A stretch of 64,000 nt of DNA, taken from the NCBI GenBank assembly GCA_934432595.1, contig CAKRYR010000003.1, positions 62,001 to 126,000 of the forward strand, read 5' to 3'. Shown here piece after piece: positions 53,241-62,665 of the stretch; the stretch's first letter is position 1; the number at the start of each line of letters is the position of its first letter. The notes beneath the pieces were generated by a model. The model did no database searches. It saw only the letters and a list, made by a program, of their open reading frames with translations, and was not told where the DNA came from. This stretch comes from an uncultured Lachnospiraceae bacterium (GTDB lineage Bacteria; Bacillota; Clostridia; Lachnospirales; Lachnospiraceae). The translations under genes were made by a program, and so were the position numbers.

Positions 53241-54599
53241 CTATGCTCCCTCAGGTTCGCCTTCTCCTTCGTCGTCGCCGCCGTCATCTGAACCTTCTTC
53301 TCCTCCGCCTTCTTCAGCACCACCTTCATCTTCAGAAGCTTCACCGAAGTCTTCTTCACCAAAGTCAGCACATCCATAGGAATTAACACATATACATTGA
53401 TATAGTACAAATAGTACATAGATTGCTATTCCTACATAAGATAATGCGTAACATAGGTAAGCAGATGCTATATTAGCAACAATAAGGATTATACTTCTAA
53501 TTACCATACATGGGAATGTAAAACATCTAAATCCTTCTAATATAAATCTCCATACCATATATAATGCAAATAATAATACTATTTGAATAAGCCAATGTAT
53601 TAGCTCATAATTTTTACCTATTATGTTAAATCCTTTGAAAAAATAGTATGCTACGGCATTGCTATCAAACATATTAGCTATTACAATAAAGCTTCCAATC
53701 ATTGCACCCGGCATAATTCTTGCAACTGAATTAATATATGGATAAGTTTCAATTTCGCCTGTACGTAATCTAAATATTGATGTATCGAAGAATTTTACCA
53801 ATATTAATGTTACTATTAGATATATAAGGGCAAATGAGATACAACTCATATATCCTTTTTCAGAACCAAGCATTTTAGCATCATTTATAATTGATTTGAA
53901 ATAACGTTTTAATGGTGATGCATCTGTTTTTATTGAATTATTATAGAAACTTTCAACATTATCATAATATAAAGTTCCGTTATCTGCTAATAATTCTACA
54001 TATCTTTCAGAACCTGGATTAGTAAAGCCTACTACCTTTACTTCTGTCCCCTTTGGTAAAGTAGTGTACTTTATCTTATCCTTATCAGTAGCAGTTGCTG
54101 TATTCTGAACGATTAGGTCCTTACCAACTATTTCATACTCAGCATTTTCATCTATTTTATCAACATAATGTTCATCAGTATAGTTTATTTCATCTTTATC
54201 TGTTGATGTTTTATTATCTTTGAATGTAGTTTTATAATACGAATCTGTTCCAGGAACTTCTTGCTCATCTACATCAACTACACTTTGATGATTGTCTGTA
54301 TCAACTTTACTTTCATAACTACTATTCTCTTTTTTGTTACTCTTCTTACTTGAAGTAGTATTATCATTATCTACTTCACTTTTATATGTAGCTTTCGGAG
54401 TACTTTTAGTATTATTAAGAGGTGTCTTATCCTCATTTTCTATAGTAATAGTATTGGTATCGTCCGAATTACTATAGGGTTCTGTCTTTTCCTCCGTAAT
54501 GTTTACTCTTACGTCTGCATAAGAGATATTGGTACATAATACAAAACATAAAGCCATGATAGGCAATAAAGTAATTAGTAATTTACTTTTTTTATTCAT
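53241..54599 (-). CDS. Membrane protein with SH3-like region and acidic tail
   Basis: 452 residues: a signal peptide (LLITLLPIMALCFVLCTNIS, cleavage near SYA), a Ser/Thr/Asp-rich disordered stretch (30-150), a possible SH3-like domain (about 155-215, TLPKGTEVKVVGFTNPGSER), five membrane helices (about 245-405), and a very acidic Glu/Asp/Gly tail of about 40 residues. No family recognised. An extracellular sensor or wall-binding function is possible. The tail is low-complexity and may vary in length between strains. Confidence 0.6.
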   Translation of the reverse strand: MNKKSKLLITLLPIMALCFVLCTNISYADVRVNITEEKTEPYSNSDDTNTITIENEDKTPLNNTKSTPKATYKSEVDNDNTTSSKKSNKKENSSYESKVDTDNHQSVVDVDEQEVPGTDSYYKTTFKDNKTSTDKDEINYTDEHYVDKIDENAEYEIVGKDLIVQNTATATDKDKIKYTTLPKGTEVKVVGFTNPGSERYVELLADNGTLYYDNVESFYNNSIKTDASPLKRYFKSIINDAKMLGSEKGYMSCISFALIYLIVTLILVKFFDTSIFRLRTGEIETYPYINSVARIMPGAMIGSFIVIANMFDSNAVAYYFFKGFNIIGKNYELIHWLIQIVLLFALYMVWRFILEGFRCFTFPCMVIRSIILIVANIASAYLCYALSYVGIAIYVLFVLYQCICVNSYGCADFGEEDFGEASEDEGGAEEGGGEEGSDDGGDDEGEGEPEGA

Positions 54600-54719
54600 T
54601 ATTTTTCATCCTCCGTATGAACATTATCCTAGATAATCTTATTTAATTATTTCTAAGATAATAGCTTCGCCCATGAGATTTTATAAGTATCATATACCCA
54701 TATATATTATTTATACTAT

Positions 54720-55910
54720 CTATATTATTCCTTTAAGTTGCTTAGCAAGTGGCTTTTTAACTTTCTGTCTAGTCACCTCAACTAGATTAAGTTTTGTAAT
54801 ATCTACTATCGTAGCTTTAACATAGTCCATCTCTAAGTATTCTTGGAAATATTCTAGCAATTCTCTTTTGTCCTTTTCCCTCTTCATATCTATAAAATCA
54901 ATGATTATTATACCACCAATATTTCGTAAAGACAAATGATATGCTATTTCTTTTGCAGCTTCTTTATTTATCTTTAAAAATGTTTTAGTAGAATCACCCT
55001 TGATTTTAATTGATTTGCTCGTATTAACATCAATAACTGTAAGTGCCTCTGTATGTTGAATTACAATATTTCCACCTGATTTTAGCCAAACCCTCTCTTT
55101 TAGTAAATCAGCGATATTAGATTCGACACTATATAACTTTGTCAAAGATAATGTTGGGTCTTTATAGTGTCTTAGCTTAATATCTTTTTTATTGCATATT
55201 GACATTAATTGTTTCGAAGCAGCCTCACATAGGTTATCGTCTTCTATCACAATTTCTTCAATAGTCTTATTTACCATTTCTTTAATATCACAAATAAATG
55301 TAGGCGGTGTTGTATATACGCAACTAAAGCATGTGGCATAGGTTGCTTTTGATATTATATCAGTATATTTTTTAGCTAAATCTTCTATTTCTTCAATAAT
55401 ATCTTCGTCACTTACATCCTTTGCACTTGTACGAACTACATATCCATAATTGTCATTTTTATAAGGTTTAAATAATGTTTTCAACCTATTTCTATCTTTA
55501 TCATCAACTATTTTATTCGATATTCCTATATTATTTTTACCATGTGTTAATATTAGATTATCACTTTTAATTCCAAATGATGTTGTAACAACTGGTGCCT
55601 TAGTTTGTTGAATATCTTTAACAACTTGAACTAAGATTTCGTCACCTTCTACTATCTTATCATTTTTCTTCTCATTTAGAAAAAAAGGATTTCTTAATTC
55701 ACGTAATTCAAGATAGCATTTAGTTCCATTGGCTATTTCTACAAAGGCAGCTTCAATATTCTTAACGATATTTTTTACCTTTGCTACATATATATTCTCA
55801 AGAATACTTTCTTCCTTCTCATCTGCAACAGAAATTCTATTTAACGTAAAATCATCATATTTACACGTTATTATTTTATCATCTTTTTTAGTTACAATTA
55901 TTCTATTCAT
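54720..55910 (-). CDS. rng: Ribonuclease E/G family protein
   Basis: 396 residues. The S1-like RNA-binding part (LENIYVAKVKNIVKNIEAAF) is followed by the catalytic domain with the metal-binding aspartates in LTVIDVNTS and IIIIDFIDM. It is shorter than typical RNase G (about 490) because the C-terminal zinc-link region with CPxCxG is not present. It cleaves single-stranded AU-rich RNA and rRNA precursors. Two radical-SAM-related genes lie upstream on the same strand, an arrangement common in Clostridia ahead of rplU. Confidence 0.88.
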   Translation of the reverse strand: MNRIIVTKKDDKIITCKYDDFTLNRISVADEKEESILENIYVAKVKNIVKNIEAAFVEIANGTKCYLELRELRNPFFLNEKKNDKIVEGDEILVQVVKDIQQTKAPVVTTSFGIKSDNLILTHGKNNIGISNKIVDDKDRNRLKTLFKPYKNDNYGYVVRTSAKDVSDEDIIEEIEDLAKKYTDIISKATYATCFSCVYTTPPTFICDIKEMVNKTIEEIVIEDDNLCEAASKQLMSICNKKDIKLRHYKDPTLSLTKLYSVESNIADLLKERVWLKSGGNIVIQHTEALTVIDVNTSKSIKIKGDSTKTFLKINKEAAKEIAYHLSLRNIGGIIIIDFIDMKREKDKRELLEYFQEYLEMDYVKATIVDITKLNLVEVTRQKVKKPLAKQLKGII

Positions 55911-55972
55911 AGTCTTTCATAATGACTTATTGCTTATCCTATACATCTTTTTGCGCTTTTTGAATAAGTCGT

Positions 55973-56728
55973 TTATTTCCCCTCTCGTATATCAACTTGA
56001 CTTAATGGTATTAGATTATCAGTATCACCTGCATACATTTCCACTCTATGAGTTTGGAATGTAAATTTATTATATTCTGTATTACAATATTTACAGAAAG
56101 CTTCCATAACTAGCTCAGGTTTTAGATTATTAACACTACCGGCAACTAATTTAAGCCATACATAATAATTGTTATTATATTCTGGTAGCACCGTATTCTC
56201 AGCTAAAGTGTTTTTAAATGAATAATCTAAAATAAACTCTTTAATATCAACTTCTTTTTCTGATTTCTTAGTTTTTTTAACAACTAGTATTTGTTTTTGC
56301 TTTATAAATTCAGTAAATAAGAATTTAAATGTTTCTTCTTTGCCAAGATATTTATCATCTAAATATTCATCTTTTATACCAATGGCATAATCGGCAGCAG
56401 ATACTTTTGACATTGAATTTTTTGCTTCATCATTTAGTTTAATAAAGTCTAATATTTCAATACCTTCTACCATTTGTGCATTTAATTTATCTATAAATTC
56501 ATCTTTATCAATATCTGAATTAAGAACAATATCTAGGTATTCTCCATCGCTAGTTATACCTACACCTAAAGGTGAAGCAAATGACATAAGTTGGTGTGGA
56601 TTATATCCTTGTGAGTAGCCAATATCTATTCCAGCTCTTCTCATAGCCTTTTGAAAATATCTCATTACATCCAAATGTCCTATAAATCTTAATACGCCAT
56701 ATTTATTAAATTTTACTCGAGCCTTCAT
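55973..56728 (-). CDS. TIGR03936-type protein (DUF2344), radical SAM partner
   Basis: 251 residues. KARVKFNKYGVLRFIGHLDV, QKAMRRAGIDIGYSQGYNPH and LMSFASPLGVGITSDGEYLD mark the DUF2344/TIGR03936 family. It always accompanies the TIGR03960 radical SAM protein, here encoded directly before it (the genes share one base). The reaction is not known; a tRNA- or RNA-linked role is suggested by RNase G as neighbour. Confidence 0.88.
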   Translation of the reverse strand: MKARVKFNKYGVLRFIGHLDVMRYFQKAMRRAGIDIGYSQGYNPHQLMSFASPLGVGITSDGEYLDIVLNSDIDKDEFIDKLNAQMVEGIEILDFIKLNDEAKNSMSKVSAADYAIGIKDEYLDDKYLGKEETFKFLFTEFIKQKQILVVKKTKKSEKEVDIKEFILDYSFKNTLAENTVLPEYNNNYYVWLKLVAGSVNNLKPELVMEAFCKYCNTEYNKFTFQTHRVEMYAGDTDNLIPLSQVDIREGK

Positions 56729-58602
56729 TAGTTCTCACCTCTTTTTCTAACACATATTCCTGCTTTAAAAGTATTAGCTCCACATAAAGAACATTTCATC
56801 TTACAGTTTGGGGTTACTTTTTCAGCCTTTGCATTCATATATTCATTCCACAAGAAGTCCTTAGTAACACCTATATCAATATAGTCCCAAGGTAATATTT
56901 CATCCTTATCACGTTCTCTTACAGTATAGAAATCTGGATCAATATTATTTTTCTCAAACATTTCCATCCATTTATCATAATCAAAGAATTCAGACCAGGA
57001 ATCATATAGACACCCTGATTTATATGCATCTAATATTACCTTACCAAGTCTTCTATCACCTCTTGCAAATACACCCTCTAGCATAGTAGTCTCTGCTTCA
57101 TGCCAATTATATTTTATACTCTTTTGATTAAGTTGTTCACGCATTTTCCCATTTAAGAAACGTTGCTTTTCAAGAAATCCTTCTCTTGATGTCATTGCAG
57201 TCCATTGGAATGGTGTAAATGGCTTCGGCACAAAGAATGAAGTACTTGATACTATACTTACACGACCATTTCTCTTATCCTTTGGAATTGTATAATATTC
57301 ACTTGCTATTTTATTAGATAAAGTAGCAATTCCTTCTATATCTTCTTCTGTTTCTGTTGGTAATCCTAACATAAAGTATAATTTTACTTTATTCCAACCA
57401 CTATTAAAGGCATCCATAGCACCCTTTAATATAACTTCTTCAGTTAGGCCTTTGTTAATTACATCACGTAAACGTTGTGAACCAGCCTCAGGTGCAAAGG
57501 TTAAACTACTCTTTCTAACATCCTGTACTTTACTCATAACATCTAGTGAAAAAGCATCTATTCTAAGTGAAGGAAGTGATATATTAATTCCTTTACTCCT
57601 GAATTCATCTATTAAATAATACACTAAATCTTGTAAATGTGTATAATCACTTGAACTTAAAGAACTAAGTGATATTTCCTCATGACCTGTAGACTCAAGC
57701 ATTTGTCTAGCAACATCTTTTAAAAATTCTACATCACGTTCTCTTACAGGTCTGTATATCATACCTGCTTGACAGAAACGGCATCCTCTAATACAACCTC
57801 TTTGAATCTCAAGAACTACTCTATCTTGAGTAACCTTAATATAAGGCACAAGTGGTTTAGTTGGATATACAATATTACTTATGTCTTTAACTACTTGTTT
57901 TTTTATCTTTGGTTTTGCATGAGATGAATTAGGTGTAAATGAACGAATTGTATTATCTTCATTATACTCAATATCATACAATGAAGGAACATATAATCCT
58001 TCTATTTCTGCTGCCATTTCAAGGAATTCTTGTCTAGTCTTACCACTATTTCTATATTCCTTGAATAAATCTAACAATTCTTCATATACAGTTTCACCTT
58101 CACCTATATAGAAAATATCAAAGAAATCAGCAATTGGTTCAGGATTATAAGTACAAGGACCACCACCGATTACAATTGGATACTCAAATGTAGTTCTATC
58201 TTTTGCTAATAAAGGAATTTTAGCTAAGTCTAGAACTTGTAATACGTTTGTATAACACATTTCATATTGAAGTGTAATTCCAAGAAAATCAAAGTCTTTA
58301 ATAGGTTGTTGTGTTTCTAGAGAAAATAGAGGAATATCTCTTTCTCTCATTACTTTATCCAAATCAACCCATGGTGAATATACTCTTTCACAATAAGTAT
58401 CTTCTCTTCTATTGAACATATCATATAATATCTGTATTCCTAAATGAGACATACCTATCTCGTATACATCTGGGAAACACATACAAAATCTTATATCTAT
58501 TTTATTAAGGTCTTTTTTGACCATATTTATCTCATTACCGATATATCTTGCTGGTTTATCAACTGTAAGTAAAATATCATCTGCTAAAGCTGGCTTTATC
58601 AT
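56728..58602 (-). CDS. TIGR03960-type B12-binding-domain radical SAM protein
   Basis: 624 residues from 58602 (TTTGGAGGATAAG upstream). An N-terminal cobalamin-binding-like domain (MSHLGIQILYDMFNRREDTY) is followed by a radical SAM core with the cluster motif CIRGCRFCQAG (CxxxCxxC) and YFMLGLPTETEEDIEGIA. A short C-terminal cysteine cluster (CKMKCSLCGANTFKAGIC) may hold a further metal. It is probably a housekeeping modification enzyme; the substrate is unknown. The start was moved from 58659 to the ATG with a good binding site. Confidence 0.9.
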   Translation of the reverse strand: MIKPALADDILLTVDKPARYIGNEINMVKKDLNKIDIRFCMCFPDVYEIGMSHLGIQILYDMFNRREDTYCERVYSPWVDLDKVMRERDIPLFSLETQQPIKDFDFLGITLQYEMCYTNVLQVLDLAKIPLLAKDRTTFEYPIVIGGGPCTYNPEPIADFFDIFYIGEGETVYEELLDLFKEYRNSGKTRQEFLEMAAEIEGLYVPSLYDIEYNEDNTIRSFTPNSSHAKPKIKKQVVKDISNIVYPTKPLVPYIKVTQDRVVLEIQRGCIRGCRFCQAGMIYRPVRERDVEFLKDVARQMLESTGHEEISLSSLSSSDYTHLQDLVYYLIDEFRSKGINISLPSLRIDAFSLDVMSKVQDVRKSSLTFAPEAGSQRLRDVINKGLTEEVILKGAMDAFNSGWNKVKLYFMLGLPTETEEDIEGIATLSNKIASEYYTIPKDKRNGRVSIVSSTSFFVPKPFTPFQWTAMTSREGFLEKQRFLNGKMREQLNQKSIKYNWHEAETTMLEGVFARGDRRLGKVILDAYKSGCLYDSWSEFFDYDKWMEMFEKNNIDPDFYTVRERDKDEILPWDYIDIGVTKDFLWNEYMNAKAEKVTPNCKMKCSLCGANTFKAGICVRKRGEN

Positions 58603-58636
58603 AGTATTTCTTATCCTCCAAATATATTCATGACTA

Positions 58637-58690
58637 ACTTCACAAATGTTTTGAGACAATATATCTATTGTCTCAAAACATTTGTGAAGT
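58637..58690. repeat. Perfect 25-bp inverted repeat ahead of the radical SAM gene
   Basis: Arms 58637-58661 and 58666-58690 are fully complementary with a 4-base loop (TATC). Sequence inside the arm: ACTTCACAAATGTTTTGAGA. It lies 35 bases before the gene start and has no T-run on the minus strand, so it is more likely a regulatory hairpin or operator than a simple terminator. Confidence 0.75.
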
Positions 58691-58811
58691 CAATTTTACC
58701 ATGATATAGTTTAGCTTAAAATAACATATAATGCAAGTAAATTAGAGATATTTATCTAACTTCTTCGTCAGAAGCTGCTAAAGACGCAACATGACTTTCT
58801 ATTCTCGTATT

Positions 58812-59258
58812 TTAATCCATAATAGATTTTACCTTATCAATCACAGATAATACATTTTGTCTAAGAATTGCAACTCTATTTTTCATTTGTTTAAATTCTT
58901 GCTTAATATTATAAATAGTAACATATTCCTCATCTATTTTGTTTTTTTCTGATTCAATTACATCTAACTTATTCTGATTTATTTTTTTTATTATTATAGT
59001 TGAGTATACTATAGCTAGTGTAAAAAGAATAATAAAACAAGTTTCCATTATATATACTCCACGCATAAGTGGATCTGCTGCCCTGTCATCCAAATCTAAT
59101 TGTCTATATACGCCTACTAGATTTATGATGTTCGTTAGTATTGCAACTATAATAACTAGTTTAGTATTATCAAATGTTATATATAATGTCATAAATGGAA
59201 TTGCCATAAATCCAACCCAAAAAGATTCTACACCTTGTGTTAAAGTTAAAAATATATT
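58812..59258 (-). pseudogene. Chemoreceptor (MCP) fragment
   Basis: The frame is open from 59258 but the only ATG is at 59207. LTLTQGVESFWVGFMAIPFM starts the readable part, followed by further membrane helices (IVAILTNIINLVGVYRQLDL; TCFIILFTLAIVYSTIIIKK) and a short helical tail (RVAILRQNVLSVIDKVKSIM) like the last residues of a methyl-accepting protein. The first helices and nearly the whole signalling domain are absent. It is the same protein type as the relic at 27434-27744. Confidence 0.5.
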
Positions 59259-59374
59259 TTAAGAACGTGTCATTAGAAGACAATACCTTTTATAATTACA
59301 TAATAAAGAGTATGCGAAAATTGATTGCTCTATTCTCACATACTCTTTTAGTCTTAAATATCTACTATATTCTA

Positions 59375-60682
59375 TTATTTTGCAAAATTTAATAATTCTA
59401 TATAAGATTCTTCCACATTATTATAACATTCTTCAACTTTTAGTATTTTTTCAATAAACGTTTTAATAAGTGCTGTTCCTCCAGTAACACCAGGAATACC
59501 TAAAATAATACTTATTAATGAAAGGTCATTTCCACTAGCAATTTCACAAGCTTTAATTACAATTAATACGACCGACATTACTGCCGCTGAACCAATTTTT
59601 ATAGCTCTAGCTTCTTTCATCTTTCTGTTACATTTGTCTATTGCATTTATATAATTATTACATTTTTCTGTATTTTCAGGACTTAATTCGTTCATATCTA
59701 TAATTTTTGATACTGATGAATTTCCTACATTAAGTAAATGACTATTTTCATCTTTACCATGTCTATACCAATAATTCTCTTTATATTTTTCTTTTACTGA
59801 TTTTTCCCACTTATTTGGCTCATTTCTTACAGGTATTTCTTTTATATTATTTTCTAAATCAAATGCAGTTAACGCTATTTTTTCTGAAGAAATAATTTCA
59901 TTTTCAGAATTATATTTAGAGAATACAACATTGTTATCCACAATTTTAGCAATAACTTTATAACCATCATCTGTTGTAATTTCTGCAACTTCTGTTCCAT
60001 TTTCTAAATTATCAAAATTGCTATTTACAAGTGTCAAATTACAAGCACTAGCAGCTGTATTATCTCCCATAGTCTTAATATTAGATGTCGTAGTTGTTAC
60101 AGTAGCTGTTGGCATATCCGTAGCTAATGCTGTTGCTGTTCCAGTAACTGGACATGTAATATAAAATCCCATTATATAGAATATAATATCAATTATTAAT
60201 CTTACTGTCCATCGATCAATTTCAAAACTATCAGATATAAATATTACTATATCCTCGACAAGTTCATCTCTATTTGGACTACAATATAACGCTACTAAAG
60301 CTGATATAATCTCGCTAAGAGAAATTCCTTTTGTAGAAATAGTATTTTTAATAGAAGAAGGCAAATGGTTATTAACATCATCTAATATCTTGTTCATCTG
60401 AGTTTGAGAAAGATGATTTCCGCCTCTTTTTACATTTATATTAACATTAGTATTTAGCATCTTATCGAATTCTTTTTCATACTTATTTGAAGTAAACATT
60501 TGATTTAATTCATCTTCTGACATATCTTTTAAATTATCAAAATTATCTTGTAACAATTCTGTTCCTAAAACATCTGTATTACCTGCCTTAGAATTAATCT
60601 GTCCATTAGTAACAATTCCGAGTACCATAGCAAAAACTACTACTACTGCAATAATTTTAACATGTAGTTTCTTCAATTTCAT
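59375..60682 (-). CDS. Secreted protein of unknown function
   Basis: 435 residues. A signal peptide (VKIIAVVVVFAMVLGIVTNG) is followed by a helical region (40-180) with a hydrophobic segment (VRLIIDIIFYIMGFYITCPV), a Thr-rich linker (TATVTTTTSN), a polar middle, and two C-terminal hydrophobic segments (IGSAAVMSVVLIVIKACEIA; SLISIILGIPGVTGGTALIK). The long secreted layout with C-terminal membrane-active helices would suit a large bacteriocin-like or surface protein, but no family is recognised. It lies alone. Confidence 0.55.
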   Translation of the reverse strand: MKLKKLHVKIIAVVVVFAMVLGIVTNGQINSKAGNTDVLGTELLQDNFDNLKDMSEDELNQMFTSNKYEKEFDKMLNTNVNINVKRGGNHLSQTQMNKILDDVNNHLPSSIKNTISTKGISLSEIISALVALYCSPNRDELVEDIVIFISDSFEIDRWTVRLIIDIIFYIMGFYITCPVTGTATALATDMPTATVTTTTSNIKTMGDNTAASACNLTLVNSNFDNLENGTEVAEITTDDGYKVIAKIVDNNVVFSKYNSENEIISSEKIALTAFDLENNIKEIPVRNEPNKWEKSVKEKYKENYWYRHGKDENSHLLNVGNSSVSKIIDMNELSPENTEKCNNYINAIDKCNRKMKEARAIKIGSAAVMSVVLIVIKACEIASGNDLSLISIILGIPGVTGGTALIKTFIEKILKVEECYNNVEESYIELLNFAK

Positions 60683-61032
60683 TATTCATCGCCCTTTCTT
60701 TTAATAACCTTATTTTTCTATTTTTTCTAAATATAATATTTAGAAAATAATCGTTAATTATAAATCTGTGGAATTTAAAATACAATCTGAGCTTTTATAA
60801 AGAAATTTTTATAGATTATTTTGATAATACTTAAGATAAAAGTTTTATTATAACAACACTTTTTTAGATTATCGATTTTCTCAAAACAATAAATTATCAT
60901 TATATACCCTTATTCTTTTATGTCCACTCATCTTTTTTCAATAAACTTGTGTATTTATAAATACCTTTTCTAATAATTATACTAAATTATTTTTATATTT
61001 CAATAACAAATAACTATTTTTTATAAATTTCT

Positions 61033-61063
61033 GTAACAGTTCAGCCGATGGCTGAACTGTTAT
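61033..61063. repeat. Copy 3 of the 30-bp palindromic repeat
   Basis: GTAACAGTTCAGCC GAT GGCTGAACTGTTAT; left arm identical to the copy at 34457. Confidence 0.75.
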
Positions 61064-61153
61064 GAAGTTTTAAAGGTTCTAGAGACGAGCCCTGGGGGGC
61101 TGTAATTTACGAGATAGAAAATGACTTATTAAATTTGCAAATCAGGTCACTAG

Positions 61154-61193
61154 AAAAATCAAGATATTTTTTAAAAAAATATCTTGATTTTTC
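61154..61193. terminator. Terminator-like hairpin
   Basis: AAAAATCAAGATATTTTTT pairs with AAATATCTTGATTTTT around a short loop; A- and T-runs on both sides fit a bidirectional terminator. Confidence 0.6.
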
Positions 61194-61257
61194 GACAGTT
61201 TTCGAATATACTATATTTAATAAAAGAAAGCCAAGTAATCACAATTAATATATAAAA

Positions 61258-61300
61258 GAATGGAGCCTCAAAAGTTCACCGGTTTGTTGGCTCCATTCTT
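61258..61300. terminator. Terminator behind the 61329 gene
   Basis: GAATGGAGCC (61258-61267) pairs with GGCTCCATTC (61289-61298). On the minus strand TTTTATATATT follows, so it ends the 61329-61922 transcript. Confidence 0.8.
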
Positions 61301-61328
61301 ATTTATTAGGTAAAACTTTAAATATTTT

Positions 61329-61922
61329 TCAAAAGAATCTTTGAATTAAATAAAGATTTATTACTGCTTCACTTAGTATTCCACATCCCCAAAGGAGGAT
61401 AATGTTGACATATGGAGCAATTTTATCAAAAATTTTATATTTTATAGATATTGTCTCTTCTAAATTACTATTATTATATACCATATTAATAATGCAAAAT
61501 ACTGTTGCAAAGTAAAATATTCTCTGTGGAAATGATATTAAAATAAGGTCAAATATTCCATGATATCCCATTTCTTTTATAAATATTGTAATAAAAAATC
61601 CTGTACACAAGCCAATGTAAGCCCCAAATAATATCATGAATTTATCACGAAATTTGCTTAATATAAAAAAAATAAATATCGCTATTTCTATTGTTCTATA
61701 TATAAACTTTTGTTTTAATATATCTTTTATGGATACATTATAGTTTCGAATTGCATCTATCATATTATTTGAAAGGATTGTATTTGCTTTGTTATATGTA
61801 ATAAAGTTATATAAATATAAAGTCAATAATATCGATATCAATACTGCTATAATAAATATACTAATACATACAAATTTTAGCTTCTTATAAGTACTTTTTG
61901 ATATAACTTTTTTATTCATCAT
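61329..61922 (-). CDS. Membrane protein of unknown function
   Basis: 197 residues with about five hydrophobic helices: LKFVCISIFIIAVLISILLT, RTIEIAIFIFFILSKF, LFGAYIGLCTGFFITIFI, FYFATVFCIINMVY and IILLWGCGILSEAVINLYLI. No family recognised. The start follows GGAGATGAC. It is followed by the neighbouring 207-residue membrane protein's unit but has its own terminator. Confidence 0.6.
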   Translation of the reverse strand: MMNKKVISKSTYKKLKFVCISIFIIAVLISILLTLYLYNFITYNKANTILSNNMIDAIRNYNVSIKDILKQKFIYRTIEIAIFIFFILSKFRDKFMILFGAYIGLCTGFFITIFIKEMGYHGIFDLILISFPQRIFYFATVFCIINMVYNNSNLEETISIKYKIFDKIAPYVNIILLWGCGILSEAVINLYLIQRFF

Positions 61923-62041
61923 TATATAGTCATCTCCAATTTTTTCTAACTCCCATCTATACTATGTATATGCGCCAAAAAAAAAAAATATGTCCCACAC
62001 TAAATAGAGTGAGACATATAATAATATTTATATAATATTTT

Positions 62042-62665
62042 TTAAAAATGTTCATTTAAATAATCATCTATCATATATTCTAATAATTCTTCATTGTAAT
62101 CTGGATATTTTTCAAGAATCATTTCTTTTAATTTTTCAATAATACATACATAATTCTCTTCTTCTGATAATTCATCAGATTTTAAATCTTTAAGAACTTG
62201 ATCTGTTAATAAATCATTTAAGAAATAGTTAACTTTATTTCTTTGAGCATCTTCTTCATTCATACCAATTACATAAGAATTTGCTTTGTGATAAGAAAGT
62301 GTTCCTGAAACAATAAAAAACAAAAACACTATAAACATAAGTACATATTGAAAAGGCATTAATGGTAAATATATAACACCTAAAACTGCAAGTACTTCTA
62401 CTAACATTCCGCCACATCCAAAAATAAGAAGTATAATAGCTGATGACATTGTACTTTCATATTTTTGCTTATTAGTTGAAAATATATTCTTAGAATTACC
62501 CATAAAATCAGATAATTGTGGTTTATCTTTTAAGTTTGTATTCTTATTTGTATTTTCATCTTTTTTCGTAATATTTTCTTTTGTAACATCTTCTTTTACA
62601 CTATCTTTTTTTAAATTCTCTTTTATTGAATTATTCTTTTTCATTTGCTTATTTTTCTTGCTCAT
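62042..62665 (-). CDS. Membrane protein with Lys-rich N-terminus
   Basis: 207 residues. The first 60 are Lys/Asn/Glu-rich and disordered (KKNKQMKKNNSIKENLKKDS), two adjacent membrane helices follow (IILLIFGCGGMLVEVLAVLG; FQYVLMFIVFLFFIVSG), and an acidic helical tail ends the protein (EKYPDYNEELLEYMIDDYLN). Unknown family. Its start overlaps the end of the hydrolase gene by 17 bases and GGAGG precedes it, so the two are coupled. Confidence 0.65.
   Translation of the reverse strand: MSKKNKQMKKNNSIKENLKKDSVKEDVTKENITKKDENTNKNTNLKDKPQLSDFMGNSKNIFSTNKQKYESTMSSAIILLIFGCGGMLVEVLAVLGVIYLPLMPFQYVLMFIVFLFFIVSGTLSYHKANSYVIGMNEEDAQRNKVNYFLNDLLTDQVLKDLKSDELSEEENYVCIIEKLKEMILEKYPDYNEELLEYMIDDYLNEHF

Larger units (their letters stand above)
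60683..61328 (-). other. Intergenic region with three hairpins
   Basis: 646 very AT-rich bases. The left half shows nothing. Then come copy 3 of the 30-bp palindrome (61033-61063), a terminator-like hairpin (61154-61193) and the terminator of the next gene (61258-61300). A readable stretch SRDEPWGAVIYEIENDLLNL (61079-61138) may be a gene relic, but it has no start. Confidence 0.5.

Noticed and set aside
53171..53419. Open frames on both strands over the 3' end of the 53241 gene
   Set aside because: They are shadows of the repetitive Glu/Asp/Gly tail of that gene in other frames; low-complexity DNA keeps all frames open.
30219..58690. Shared 15-base string AAATGTTTTGAGACA near the anti-sigma gene and in the 58.6-kb hairpin
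   Set aside because: In a sequence this AT-rich, several 15-base matches are expected by chance in 64 kb on both strands, so it is not taken as a common regulator site.
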